In this document: in pieces, positions 26,180 to 35,758 of the stretch
Layout of the letters: every line of letters starts with the position of its first letter
Numbering within the stretch: the first letter of the stretch is position 1
Translations under genes and position numbers: made by a program
The notes under the pieces: generated by a model
The model's input: the letters and a program-made list of their open reading frames with translations, nothing else
Databases searched by the model: none
What the model was told of the DNA's origin: nothing
NCBI GenBank assembly: GCA_905181635.1
Contig: CAJIYM010000005.1
Coordinates: forward strand, 114,981-178,980
Length of the DNA: 64,000 nt
Direction: 5' to 3'
From: an uncultured Flavobacteriales bacterium
GTDB lineage: Bacteria > Bacteroidota > Bacteroidia > Flavobacteriales > BACL11

Positions 26180-26955
26180 TATTTATCTCTTTGCATATCG
26201 CCATAAATAGTTCCTTTTGATCTTATTTTTTCTGAGTATTTTTTGAAATATTTTTGATTTAATTGCCTTAAGGCACCCAATATTAAAAATTCTAATTTGC
26301 TTTTTAAAGGTATTTTAACTTCTCCCCATTCATTTGGAAATGAGTAATTATATTTTTGCATAAATGGCCCAAAAACAGCAATTGAGGCTTCCATAATATC
26401 GTTAGTGTAATAAGCTAGCATATCATTATTTTTACCTAATGTTTTGTTAGCAACTGGCAGTAATTTTGGATTATTAACTCCGGCTTTTTTAAGGGCTAAT
26501 AAATAATCCTTAGCAATGTTTTCGTGCTTAATTACAAAATCACAATTATCAATAGTTAAACTAGACAGGTTATCATAAGGACTTTGATGAAATTTAATGA
26601 AATATTGTTGAAAAGATGAATTGTTGTCCTTTATGAAATTAAATTTCTTTCTTTGTTTTTTAGTTATATAGCCCCCGTTTTCTGAAAATAAATCAGGGTT
26701 AGTAAAATTTCCTTTTGCATTTGCCTTCATTTTTTCATATACTGTAACGGCAATTTCCATAGGATTTCTGAGTACTGCAAATACAAAATAATTTAACTCA
26801 GATTTAGTTGCTAATTTCTTAAATTCATAATACATGGAGTGCTTTCTTAAGTAGGGCTCTCCATCATACTCTAAATATAATTCTTTTGAAATTGCAGAAG
26901 ATGCTGAAAAAGGCAGGCCAATAAAGAGGAGTTTATATTTATGACTAATGATCAT
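26176..26955 (-). CDS. Sulfotransferase-family protein
   Basis: A 259-residue protein resembling PAPS-dependent sulfotransferases of the HNK-1/family 2 type. LLFIGLPFSASSAISKEL fits the 5'-phosphosulfate loop region and FAVLRNPMEIAVTVYEK fits the 3'-phosphate motif. In the first loop the usual basic residue is replaced, so activity is uncertain. No signal peptide or membrane anchor is seen. Its ATG abuts the asd stop, so it is probably co-transcribed with asd. The acceptor (lipid, glycan or metabolite) is unknown. Confidence 0.62.
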   Translation of the reverse strand: MIISHKYKLLFIGLPFSASSAISKELYLEYDGEPYLRKHSMYYEFKKLATKSELNYFVFAVLRNPMEIAVTVYEKMKANAKGNFTNPDLFSENGGYITKKQRKKFNFIKDNNSSFQQYFIKFHQSPYDNLSSLTIDNCDFVIKHENIAKDYLLALKKAGVNNPKLLPVANKTLGKNNDMLAYYTNDIMEASIAVFGPFMQKYNYSFPNEWGEVKIPLKSKLEFLILGALRQLNQKYFKKYSEKIRSKGTIYGDMQRDKY

Positions 26956-27942
26956 TTATATGTAGTTTTTCATTAATAAATATTCTGCAATTTGTACAGT
27001 ATTAAGTGCTGCTCCTTTTCTTAAATTATCAGATACCACCCACATATTTAACGTGTTTTTTTGTGTGAAGTCTCTTCGGATTCTTCCAACAAAAACTGCA
27101 TCTTTTTTGCAGGCTGTTATAGGCATTGGATACTTATTTTCTAAAGGATTATCAACCACCTCAACACCAATCATATTTCTCAATGCTCCGCTAACATCAT
27201 CTAAGTTAAAATCATTTTCAAACATTACATTTACACTCTCAGAATGACCTCCGACAACAGGAACTCTAACCGCAGTAGCTGTAACATCAATATCTTTATC
27301 TAATATCTTCTTGGTTTCGTTGATCAATTTCATTTCCTCCTTGGTATACCCATTTTCTTCAAAGATATCGCAATGGGGTATTACGTTCTGATATATAGGG
27401 TGTGGATAAGCCATATCTCCTAAAATGCCTCTTTCTTCATTTTCTAATTGAGTAACTGCTTTTACACCTGAACCTGTTATGGATTGATAAGTTGATACTA
27501 CTACTCTCTTTACTATAAATCTTTGGTGTAATGGGGCTAGCGCCATCACTAATTGTATGGTGGAACAGTTAGGATTTGAAATAATCATATCTTTTTCAGT
27601 AAGTTCAATACCATTTACTTCAGGAACAATTAACTTATGATTTTCATTCATCCGCCAAAAAGAAGAATTATCAATTACCTTACAGCCTTTTGCGATTAAT
27701 TGAGGTATCCATATCTCAGAAACCTTAGCTCCAGCTGAAAACAAAGCTAAATCAACCTCTTTATCTAGCAAATCTTCAAGTGAAATAACTGTGTGCGCTT
27801 TACCTAAGTAAGGGATAGTATGTCCACAAGACTTCTTGGATGCGACAAGAAACAGATCACTTATTGGAAAGCTTCTTTCTTCAAGAACAACCAATATTTC
27901 TCTACCTACCAAACCTGTTGCCCCTACTAATGCTAATTTCAT
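26956..27942 (-). CDS. asd: Aspartate-semialdehyde dehydrogenase
   Basis: A 328-residue NADP-dependent enzyme that converts aspartyl phosphate to aspartate semialdehyde for Lys, Met, Thr and cell-wall diaminopimelate synthesis. The dinucleotide motif GATGLVG is at residues 7-13, the catalytic cysteine is C126 in SNPNCSTIQ, and the substrate-binding RVPVVGGHSESV follows near residue 240. Normal length. It is followed without spacer by the sulfotransferase-like gene. Confidence 0.97.
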   Translation of the reverse strand: MKLALVGATGLVGREILVVLEERSFPISDLFLVASKKSCGHTIPYLGKAHTVISLEDLLDKEVDLALFSAGAKVSEIWIPQLIAKGCKVIDNSSFWRMNENHKLIVPEVNGIELTEKDMIISNPNCSTIQLVMALAPLHQRFIVKRVVVSTYQSITGSGVKAVTQLENEERGILGDMAYPHPIYQNVIPHCDIFEENGYTKEEMKLINETKKILDKDIDVTATAVRVPVVGGHSESVNVMFENDFNLDDVSGALRNMIGVEVVDNPLENKYPMPITACKKDAVFVGRIRRDFTQKNTLNMWVVSDNLRKGAALNTVQIAEYLLMKNYI

Positions 27943-28249
27943 TTGTTAATCCTATTTTTTAAGCCTCATATGTAAATTGTAATAATCAGAACTTTACATA
28001 TATTTTTCTGACCCTCAAAAATACTATATTTACAGACTATGTGAAAATGCTTAACGCTTTTTATATTTAGTATTTTTTTTTCAATTAGGTTTAGTGCAAT
28101 TTACGGTTGGATATTTTTTAAAAAATCTTGTTTGGGGATAAATATCAGAAAATGATACGCATATACAAACTGCCGCGTATATTAATTAAATTATTTTTAG
28201 AGGATAAGAATGGAGAGTCTTGTAAAAAAGTTGTTGCTTTGTCATAATA
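27943..28249 (+). other. Intergenic region between asd and uvrC
   Basis: About 307 AT-rich bases between divergent genes. I find no open frame of note, no RNA gene and no strong hairpin. A near-consensus -7 box, TTGCTTTG at 28234-28241, lies 8 bases before uvrC and lacks the A of TAnnTTTG. Confidence 0.5.
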
Positions 28250-30037
28250 ATGCCAGCACCAAAATATATACAAGAACTATTAAAAAATATTCCACAAAAA
28301 TCAGGAGTTTATCAATATTACGATAAAGATGATAAATTATTGTATATCGGGAAAGCCAAAAACCTAAAAAAAAGGGTTACCTCCTATTTTACTAAGAAGC
28401 AAGAACACGGAAAAACAAGGGTATTAGTCAGCAAAATACATGATATAAAATACTTAGTAGTAAGTAGTGAGATGGATGCGCTGCTATTGGAGAACAACCT
28501 TATAAAAAAACATCAACCCAGGTATAATGTTGCTCTTAAAGACGGGAAAACCTACCCATGGATTTGTATAAAAAACGAGCCATTCCCGAGGGTTTTTCAA
28601 ACTAGAAATGTAGTAAAAGATGGCTCAGCTTATTACGGCCCTTACATGTCTGTTCGTTTAGTGAAAACTCTTTTAGATTTTTTTCATCAACTATACCCTT
28701 TACGAAATTGTAGCTTAAACTTAACGGATAAAAATATAAAAGAAGAGAAATTAAAGGTGTGTTTGGAATATCACATTGGAAATTGCCTAGGCCCGTGCGA
28801 AGACAAACAAAGTGCTAAAGAATATCATATGGGGATTGAACATATTAAACAGATAATAAAAGGAGATATTAAATCAGTAATCCAGTATTTAGAAACTTCA
28901 ATGCTTAATTTTTCAGACAAAATGGAATTTGAAAAAGCACAATTGATTAAGGATAAAATTGACTTATTAAGCAACTATCAAGCAAAATCAACCATTGTAA
29001 ATCCTAAAATAAACAATGTTGATGTATTTACTATACTTAGCCAAGAAACAACTGCATTTGTAAACTATCTGAAAATAAATTCTGGAGCAATTATACAAGC
29101 ACACACCTTAGAGCTGAATAAGAAATTAGAAGAAACGGAGGAAGAATTATTACAGTTAGCAATAGTGGAGCTTAGACAAAGATTTAAGAGTACTTCAAAT
29201 ACAATTTATTGTTCTCACTCATTGGATAATGTTTGGGATGATTTAAATGTTATCATTCCTAAAATAGGAGATAAAAAGAAGCTCATTGATTTGAGCTTAA
29301 GGAATGCAAAATACATGCTCTTAGATCTACAAAAACGAAAAATAAATAATGTTGAAAAACAAGATAATAAACGTATTCTGGAGCAATTGCAAAAAGATTT
29401 ACACCTAATAAGCCGCCCAAAACATATTGAGTGTTTTGATAACTCCAATATACAAGGAGCTTACCCTGTAGCGGCTTGTGTCGTTTTTAAAAATGCAAAA
29501 CCAAGCAAAAAGGATTATCGACATTTTAATATCAAAACTGTAGTAGGACCTGATGATTTTGCAAGTATGGAGGAGGTCGTGTACAGAAGATACAAACGCC
29601 TTTTAGACGAAGAACAGCCCTTACCAGAACTAATTGTTGTTGATGGTGGAAAAGGGCAACTTAGCTCAGCAGTAAAAAGTTTAGACAAATTAAAGTTAAG
29701 AGGGAGGATAGCTATAATTGGTATTGCCAAACGTTTGGAAGAAATTTATTTTCCAGAAGATAGTGTTCCATTATATTTAGACAAAAGATCAGAAAGCTTA
29801 AAATTAATACAGCAATTACGTGATGAAGCCCACCGATTTGGAATTAACCACCATAGAAAACAAAGAGGGAAAGATAGCCTTGGCACTTCACTAGATAAAA
29901 TTGACGGAATAGGTTCAAAAACAGTAGAAATGTTGATTACTCACTTTGGTTCAGTTAAAAAAGTCATGGAGGCCAAAAATGAAGAATTGATAAAACTGAT
30001 TGGGAAGAGTAAAGCAGAAAAGATTAAAAAATCATAA
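28250..30037 (+). CDS. uvrC: UvrC, excinuclease ABC subunit C
   Basis: A 595-residue nuclease subunit that makes both incisions in nucleotide excision repair. An N-terminal GIY-YIG domain (SGVYQYYDKDDKLLYIGKAK), a UVR/UvrB-binding motif near residue 225 (KMEFEKAQLIKDKIDLL), a C-terminal RNase H-like nuclease (ECFDNSNIQG, VVDGGKGQL, then DEAHRFGINHHRKQR) and helix-hairpin-helix motifs (LDKIDGIGSKTVEMLITHFG) are all visible. Normal length. It stands alone on the plus strand. Confidence 0.97.
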   Translation: MPAPKYIQELLKNIPQKSGVYQYYDKDDKLLYIGKAKNLKKRVTSYFTKKQEHGKTRVLVSKIHDIKYLVVSSEMDALLLENNLIKKHQPRYNVALKDGKTYPWICIKNEPFPRVFQTRNVVKDGSAYYGPYMSVRLVKTLLDFFHQLYPLRNCSLNLTDKNIKEEKLKVCLEYHIGNCLGPCEDKQSAKEYHMGIEHIKQIIKGDIKSVIQYLETSMLNFSDKMEFEKAQLIKDKIDLLSNYQAKSTIVNPKINNVDVFTILSQETTAFVNYLKINSGAIIQAHTLELNKKLEETEEELLQLAIVELRQRFKSTSNTIYCSHSLDNVWDDLNVIIPKIGDKKKLIDLSLRNAKYMLLDLQKRKINNVEKQDNKRILEQLQKDLHLISRPKHIECFDNSNIQGAYPVAACVVFKNAKPSKKDYRHFNIKTVVGPDDFASMEEVVYRRYKRLLDEEQPLPELIVVDGGKGQLSSAVKSLDKLKLRGRIAIIGIAKRLEEIYFPEDSVPLYLDKRSESLKLIQQLRDEAHRFGINHHRKQRGKDSLGTSLDKIDGIGSKTVEMLITHFGSVKKVMEAKNEELIKLIGKSKAEKIKKS

Positions 30038-30172
30038 ATAGCAAAAATAGAATTACTTATTTTTTCTCAAAAAAGCAATCTCATACTCAGCACTTTTTAG
30101 TTTTGGTTGTGAGAAATTTAGCTTATTTTCGCTCAATATATTTTAAATATCAATCTTTAAAAAAACAAAAAC

Positions 30173-30514
30173 ATGGAGCAAGAAAAATTTTTAGAACAAC
30201 ATATATTTTCAGGACTAGAAAATCTTAATAATGGTTTTGGAAAAGATGGAATACAATTTTTTTCTGAAGCAGATTTTGAAATAGTTCTTCAACGATCGGA
30301 ACATTTTGGACTAAGCATTTATACTATTGAGCCTTGGATTAAAAGTGAAGTGCTTGAAGCTTCATCACATGAAGACCATAAAAAAAAAGCAACTGACCCT
30401 AAATGGTACAAAAAGGAATTTTTGACGCTTAAAACTAACCAAACTGGTCTTTTGTATTCCGCAAAATATAAAGTTTCTAAAAAACTTTTAGCAAGAGAGT
30501 CTTCTATCAACTAA
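30173..30514 (+). CDS. Conserved hypothetical protein (113 aa)
   Basis: A 113-residue soluble, acidic-to-neutral protein. The motifs FLEQHIFSGLENLNNGFGKDGIQFFSEADF and SIYTIEPWIKS, then TDPKWYKKEF, resemble a small Bacteroidota family that I recognise only as conserved hypothetical. No signal peptide or membrane helix. It converges on lysS with 15 bases between stops. A TAGTTTTG -7-like box lies at 30098-30105. The function is unknown. Confidence 0.68.
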   Translation: MEQEKFLEQHIFSGLENLNNGFGKDGIQFFSEADFEIVLQRSEHFGLSIYTIEPWIKSEVLEASSHEDHKKKATDPKWYKKEFLTLKTNQTGLLYSAKYKVSKKLLARESSIN

Positions 30515-30529
30515 GGTTTTTCAAAAACC

Positions 30530-32050
30530 CTATTGCTCAGCCCCTCCTTTTTCTGCTTTCATTTGTGGGAAAAACAGTACATCTTGTATAGAATTACTAT
30601 TGGTCATAATCATACTTAATCTATCAATTCCAATTCCTAAACCTGCTGTTGGTGGCATTCCGTATTCTATTGCTCTTAAGAAATCTTCATCCAATAACAT
30701 TGCCTCATCATCTCCTTTTTTTCCTAATTCCAATTGCTCTTCAAATCGTGCTCTTTGATCAATTGGATCGTTGAGTTCAGAGTATGCATTGCATATTTCT
30801 TTACTATTACAAAATCCTTCAAAACGCTCAGCCAAACCTTCAACAGTCCTGTGCTTTTTAGTTAAAGGTGACATTTCAACTGGATAGTCCGTAATAAAAG
30901 TAGGTTGTATTAATTGTCCTTCACATTTTTCTCCGAAAATCTCATCAATTAATTTCCCTCTACCCATACTTTTATCCACCACAACGCCTAATTTTTTAGC
31001 TGTTTCAGCCATAGTAGGCTCATCCATTTTCGAAATATCAATTCCTGTAAAATGCTCTATCGCCTCATACATAGTATAACGTTTCCACGGTCTTTGGAAA
31101 TTGATTAAATTATTACCAACCTGAATTTCTGTTTTACCGTGTAAGTCCATAGCAATTTTCTCTACCATTTCTTCAACTAAGTCCATCATCCAAGTATAAT
31201 CCTTATATGCAACATACAATTCCATTTGTGTAAATTCAGGATTGTGAAAACGACTCATTCCTTCATTTCTAAAGTCTTTTGAAAATTCATAGACACCATC
31301 AAAACCACCGACAACCAATCTTTTTAAATATAACTCATTAGCAATCCTTAAGTACAATTCCATATCTAAAGTATTGTGATGCGTTTTAAACGGACGAGCA
31401 GCAGCTCCACCGTAAAGTGGTTGTAAAATTGGTGTTTCAACCTCTAGGTATTCTTTCTTATTCAAAAACTCACGCATGGAGTTTGTTAATTTAGTACGCT
31501 TAATAAAAGCATCCTTTACTTCAGGGTTTACTACCAAATCAACATATCTCTGTCTGTATCTTTTTTCAGGATCAGTAAAAGCATCATGCACCGTTCCATC
31601 AGCATCTACCTTTGGTAAAGGCAATGGGCGTAATGATTTTGTAAGGACTTTTAACTCTTTTACTTTTACTGATATCTCTCCAACTTTAGTGATGAAAACA
31701 GTACCTGTAACTCCAATAATATCACCAATATCCAATAGTTTTTTAAAAACTGTATTGTACATGCTTTTATCCTCTGTTGTGCAAATTTCATCTCTATTTA
31801 CATAAATTTGAATTTTTCCAGCACTATCCTGTAATTCAGCAAAAGAAGCTTTACCCATAATTCTTCTACTCATCAATCTCCCCGCAATCACTACATTTAA
31901 TTCCTCGCCCTCTACGTATTTTTCCTTAATCTGTTTTGAAGTTGTATTTACATCAAATAGTTCTGCTGGGTAAGGGTCAACACCTAAATCTCTTAATTTT
32001 TGTAAGGATTCTCTTCTCACTAATTCTTGCTCGGAAAGTACTCTTGTCAT
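30530..32050 (-). CDS. lysS: Lysyl-tRNA synthetase, class II
   Basis: A 506-residue class II synthetase. The N-terminal OB-fold anticodon-binding domain (residues about 55-150, [23 protein letters not shown]) precedes the catalytic core with motif 2 ([18 protein letters not shown]) and motif 3 ([14 protein letters not shown]). Full length. It has a -7 box upstream and is divergent from the sugar-phosphate isomerase gene. Confidence 0.98.
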   Translation of the reverse strand: MTRVLSEQELVRRESLQKLRDLGVDPYPAELFDVNTTSKQIKEKYVEGEELNVVIAGRLMSRRIMGKASFAELQDSAGKIQIYVNRDEICTTEDKSMYNTVFKKLLDIGDIIGVTGTVFITKVGEISVKVKELKVLTKSLRPLPLPKVDADGTVHDAFTDPEKRYRQRYVDLVVNPEVKDAFIKRTKLTNSMREFLNKKEYLEVETPILQPLYGGAAARPFKTHHNTLDMELYLRIANELYLKRLVVGGFDGVYEFSKDFRNEGMSRFHNPEFTQMELYVAYKDYTWMMDLVEEMVEKIAMDLHGKTEIQVGNNLINFQRPWKRYTMYEAIEHFTGIDISKMDEPTMAETAKKLGVVVDKSMGRGKLIDEIFGEKCEGQLIQPTFITDYPVEMSPLTKKHRTVEGLAERFEGFCNSKEICNAYSELNDPIDQRARFEEQLELGKKGDDEAMLLDEDFLRAIEYGMPPTAGLGIGIDRLSMIMTNSNSIQDVLFFPQMKAEKGGAEQ

Positions 32051-32066
32051 CAGTTAATTTTTTTGC

Positions 32067-32074
32067 AAAGATAG
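32067..32074 (-). promoter_or_regulatory. -7 box (TATCTTTG) for lysS
   Basis: On the minus strand this reads TATCTTTG, a match to TAnnTTTG, 16 bases upstream of the lysS ATG. No clear -33 element was found. Confidence 0.48.
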
Positions 32075-32155
32075 GAATTCTATTATCCTATTATTTCGTA
32101 TTTTCGACTTCTTTTAACAAGCCAATTTTAATATCAAATTATAAAATAATTTAAG

Positions 32156-33145
32156 ATGAAAATGAACGATTATATAAATGAATTTACCAATCATTTAAAA
32201 GAAGCAATTGAGATTGCAAACAATACAACTTTATCTCCTTATACTAAAGAAATCAAAAATATTTTAATTTGTGGATTGGGGGGCTCTGGAATTGGAGGTA
32301 CAATTGTAAGTGATATTATTTCGTCAAAAGTAAATATCCCTATTGTTGCGTCAAAAGACTACAGCATACCTAATTTTGTAAATGAATACACTCTTGTTAT
32401 TGCCAGTTCCTACTCAGGAAACACTGAAGAAACCCTTTATGCTTTAGAAAAATGCCAAGAAAAAGGAGCAGAAATTGCAGTAATTACTTCAGGTGGAAAA
32501 CTAAAAACTATTGCTGAAGAAAATAAATACAACAAAATAATTATTCCAGGAAATCAGCCACCAAGAGGCATGTTTGGCTACGCATTTACTGAACTATTCT
32601 TTATGTTAAATCATTATGGGATTATTGGCAACTCTTTTGAGGCAGAATTTAATAATGCAATTTCCCTAATTGATATAGAAAAAGCTGACATACAAAAACA
32701 AGCAATGGATTTGGCAAAAAAAATGTACAAACAAACCCCTGTTATTTATGTCGCCCATGGCTTTGAGGGGGTAGCCGTTCGGTTCCGTCAGCAATTAAAT
32801 GAAAATAGTAAAATGCTTGGCTGGCATAATGTTATTCCTGAAATGAATCATAATGAATTATTGGGTTGGCGTACCAATGTTGATGGGTTAGCGGTTGTTT
32901 ATTTCCGTAATAAATGTGATTACGATCGTAACCAAATAAGAATGGATATTAATAAAAAAGTTATTTCAAAGTTTACAAGTAATATCACTGAAATTTGGAG
33001 TAAAGGAGATTCTCTAATTGAAAATTCACTTTACCATATTGTTCTAGGAGATTGGACTAGTTGGTATCTTTCAGAGATGAATAATGTAGATGCAATTGAG
33101 ATAGATGTTATCAATTTTTTAAAGAGTGAACTTGCTAAAATATAA
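32156..33145 (+). CDS. Bifunctional phosphoglucose/phosphomannose isomerase
   Basis: A 329-residue SIS-domain protein of the bifunctional PGI/PMI family, which interconverts glucose-6-P or mannose-6-P with fructose-6-P. Motifs: CGLGGSGIGGTIVSD, ASSYSGNTEETLYAL, PPRGMFGYAF, and EMNHNELLGW near the C-terminus. Two ATGs (32156, 32162) are possible starts. Its TAA overlaps the lipB ATG by one base. Whether it is the cell's main isomerase cannot be judged here. Confidence 0.9.
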   Translation: MKMNDYINEFTNHLKEAIEIANNTTLSPYTKEIKNILICGLGGSGIGGTIVSDIISSKVNIPIVASKDYSIPNFVNEYTLVIASSYSGNTEETLYALEKCQEKGAEIAVITSGGKLKTIAEENKYNKIIIPGNQPPRGMFGYAFTELFFMLNHYGIIGNSFEAEFNNAISLIDIEKADIQKQAMDLAKKMYKQTPVIYVAHGFEGVAVRFRQQLNENSKMLGWHNVIPEMNHNELLGWRTNVDGLAVVYFRNKCDYDRNQIRMDINKKVISKFTSNITEIWSKGDSLIENSLYHIVLGDWTSWYLSEMNNVDAIEIDVINFLKSELAKI

Positions 33146-33840
33146 TGAACAAACAAGTATCATTTAAAGATTTAGGACTGATTGATTATAAGCAGTGTTG
33201 GGATTTTCAAGAACAGCTTTTTGCAGAAATTTTAGCGGTAAAATCTTCAAATCGGAAAGAAAATAAAGAAGTTGATACTAAAAATTATTTAATCTTTTGT
33301 GAACACCCACATGTTTACACATTAGGGAAAAGTGGAGACGAAAAGAATCTTTTGGTAAATGAAGATTATCTAAAAAGTAGAGGTGCAACATTTCATAAAA
33401 TAAACAGAGGAGGTGATATTACTTATCATGGTCCAGGCCAAATTGTAGGTTATCCTATTTTAGACTTGGATAATTTTTTTACCGATATTCACAAATATTT
33501 ACGATTTTTAGAAGAAGCAGTAATTCTTACTTTAAAAGAATACGGATTAGATTCAGAACGATCACCAGGAGAAACAGGGGTTTGGTTTGACGTAGGCAAG
33601 CCAAAAGCAAGAAAGATATGTGCTTTAGGGGTTAAGAGCAGTAGATGGGTTACCATGCATGGTTTTGCTTTTAATGTAAATTCTGATTTATCTTATTTCG
33701 GAAATATTATCCCGTGTGGTATTACCGACAAAAGTGTAACATCCCTTCAAAATGAATTAGGAAGGAAAATGGATATGAATGAGGTAAAAAACAAGCTTAA
33801 AACCCATTTAGTTAAACTTTTTGAGATCAAAATTATTTAA
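33145..33840 (+). CDS. lipB: Lipoyl(octanoyl) transferase
   Basis: A 231-residue enzyme that moves the octanoyl group from acyl carrier protein to lipoyl domains. Motifs are INRGGDITYHGPGQIVGYPI, KICALGVKSSRWVTMHGFA with the conserved lysine, and the catalytic cysteine near residue 190 in IPCGITDKSVTS. Its ATG overlaps the upstream stop (TAATG). It is cytoplasmic and probably co-transcribed with the isomerase and the serine hydrolase downstream. Confidence 0.96.
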   Translation: MNKQVSFKDLGLIDYKQCWDFQEQLFAEILAVKSSNRKENKEVDTKNYLIFCEHPHVYTLGKSGDEKNLLVNEDYLKSRGATFHKINRGGDITYHGPGQIVGYPILDLDNFFTDIHKYLRFLEEAVILTLKEYGLDSERSPGETGVWFDVGKPKARKICALGVKSSRWVTMHGFAFNVNSDLSYFGNIIPCGITDKSVTSLQNELGRKMDMNEVKNKLKTHLVKLFEIKII

Positions 33841-33841
33841 G

Positions 33842-34993
33842 ATGGGCAAAGTATTAAAATACTTTCTTTTAGTTTTTATTTCCCTAAACTTAATTATTCT
33901 TGTAAGTGGGAGAAGCTGGCTGTACAAAGGAATTTCTATTACATATTTAAAAGGATATACATCATCCTATATAAATGATTTTATTTACATGCCCGCTAAA
34001 ACTATTAAATCAGGCAAACATCAAGAGTGGGTAACTGCTAATAATTATAATAAAGCAGAATTACCTGATTTTATTAACGCTGTAAACGAGAGTATGGAAA
34101 CTGTTGCTTTTATGGTGATAATAAAAGATAGTATTCGCTTTGAAAAATATTGGCACGGCTATAGTTCTGATACTATGTCCAATTCATTTTCAATATCCAA
34201 AAGTTGGGTTTCTACTTTAGTTGGAGTTGCAATATCTGAAGGAAAAATTAAAAGTGTTGACCAAAAAGTATGTGATTTTCTTCCTGATTTCTGCAAAGGA
34301 AGAGATACGGAACTAACAATTAAAAATTTACTTACTATGAGTTCGGGCCTCAACTGGAATGAAGATTATTACAACCCAATTGGCCAAACTGCTGAGGCGT
34401 ATTTCGGTAATAATTTAAACGATTTATTTAAAAACTTAAGTGTAATGAGCACGCCTGGCAAGATATTTAAGTACAATAGTGCTTGCACTCAATTACTTAC
34501 TTTTATAGTAGAGGAAGCAACTGGAGAAACAATCAGTGAATACGCATCCAAAAAACTTTGGCAACCAATGGGAGCAAAACACCCTGCACTTTGGAGTACT
34601 GATGTTGAAGGTGGTGATGAAAAAGGCTTTTGTTGCATTAACTCAAATGCAAGAGATCTTGCCCGATTAGGGAAACTATATATGCACCAAGGAAATTGGA
34701 ATGGCTTACAGCTTTTAGATAGCAATTACATAATCAAAGCAACTACAGCGGCTGATTTATTAAATGAAAAGGGAAATAAAAACACTAATTATGGCTATCA
34801 ATTTTGGTTAGCCGAACGACAAGGCTTATCAATCTATTACTCTAGGGGACTTTGGGGTCAGTATGTGATTTGTATTCCTGAAAAAGATATGATTATCGTT
34901 AGGCTAGGAAGAAAATTTGGGCCTAAGTTACCTGATGGTCACCACGAAGATTTTTATCAATTTACTGATGCGGCACTTAAAATGTACCCTTAG
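33842..34993 (+). CDS. Membrane-anchored class C beta-lactamase-like serine hydrolase
   Basis: A 383-residue protein with an N-terminal hydrophobic anchor (about residues 5-22) and a beta-lactamase/DD-peptidase domain. The nucleophile motif SxxK is S117-I-S-K120 in SNSFSISKSW, and the second motif reads KYNSA. The family includes esterases and DD-peptidases as well as lactamases, so no substrate is assigned. A TTG at 33821 would overlap lipB; the ATG at 33842, one base after the lipB stop, is preferred. The exonuclease gene follows with no spacer. Confidence 0.85.
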   Translation: MGKVLKYFLLVFISLNLIILVSGRSWLYKGISITYLKGYTSSYINDFIYMPAKTIKSGKHQEWVTANNYNKAELPDFINAVNESMETVAFMVIIKDSIRFEKYWHGYSSDTMSNSFSISKSWVSTLVGVAISEGKIKSVDQKVCDFLPDFCKGRDTELTIKNLLTMSSGLNWNEDYYNPIGQTAEAYFGNNLNDLFKNLSVMSTPGKIFKYNSACTQLLTFIVEEATGETISEYASKKLWQPMGAKHPALWSTDVEGGDEKGFCCINSNARDLARLGKLYMHQGNWNGLQLLDSNYIIKATTAADLLNEKGNKNTNYGYQFWLAERQGLSIYYSRGLWGQYVICIPEKDMIIVRLGRKFGPKLPDGHHEDFYQFTDAALKMYP

Positions 34994-35713
34994 ATGTTAT
35001 CCGAAATAAAAATAAAAAATGTCCTTTTTTTAGATATTGAAACTGTTCCTTGCTCACATAAATTTGAAGATCTAGATATTACCTTTCAGAACTTATGGTC
35101 TGAAAAAACAGCTTGGCAAAGAAAAGAAGAACATACTCCTTCGGAATTTTACAAGCTAAAATCAGGCGTTATGGCTGAGTTTTCTAAAATTATTTGCATT
35201 TCTGTGGGCTATTTATTTGTTGAAAAAAATGAAAATCATTTTCGTATAAAGTCATTTTATGGAGATAATGAAAAGCAAATTATTGCAGATTTTAATGAAT
35301 TGCTAAATACACAATTTAATAAAAAACAACATAAGCTATGTGCACACAACGGAAAAGAGTTTGATTTTCCGTTTATATCTAGACGCGCACTTATTAATGG
35401 ATTAAAACTACCTCAACTTTTAGATATTGCAGGAAAAAAACCTTGGGAAGTAAATCATTTAGATACTATGGAGTTATGGAGGTTTGGCGACTATAAAAAT
35501 TATACTTCGATAAAATTACTAGCCGCCATATTTGATATTCCAACACCAAAGGATGATATTGATCGCAGCCAAGTCGCTGATGTTTACTGGATTAATAAAG
35601 ATTTAGAACGCATAAAAAAATATTGTCAGAAAAACACTTTAACAGTAGCACAACTACTTTTGAAATATAAAGGAGAGAAGCTTATTTCAGAAAATAACAT
35701 TGAGTTTGTTTAA
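34994..35713 (+). CDS. PolB-like predicted 3'-5' exonuclease
   Basis: A 239-residue DEDD exonuclease resembling the proofreading domain of family B polymerases, without a polymerase domain. Exo I is FLDIETVP (D14, E16), Exo II is CAHNGKEFDFPFI, and the Exo III region includes DVYWINKDLERIKKYCQKN. It probably digests DNA or RNA ends; the exact role is unknown. The ATG directly follows the stop of the serine hydrolase gene. Confidence 0.85.
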   Translation: MLSEIKIKNVLFLDIETVPCSHKFEDLDITFQNLWSEKTAWQRKEEHTPSEFYKLKSGVMAEFSKIICISVGYLFVEKNENHFRIKSFYGDNEKQIIADFNELLNTQFNKKQHKLCAHNGKEFDFPFISRRALINGLKLPQLLDIAGKKPWEVNHLDTMELWRFGDYKNYTSIKLLAAIFDIPTPKDDIDRSQVADVYWINKDLERIKKYCQKNTLTVAQLLLKYKGEKLISENNIEFV

Positions 35714-35758
35714 GTAGAATTTAAAAACTATTTTTAACAACCAAAAAAAAAGCAGAAA

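Noticed and set aside
30513..30529. Terminator hairpin between the 113-aa gene and lysS (GGTTTT...AAAACC)
   Set aside because: The stem has only about six mostly A-T pairs with a loop of three, and no following T-run; too weak to claim.
33842..34993. Beta-lactamase conferring antibiotic resistance
   Set aside because: Only the general SxxK fold is visible; most such chromosomal genes are esterases or DD-peptidases, so resistance is not supported.
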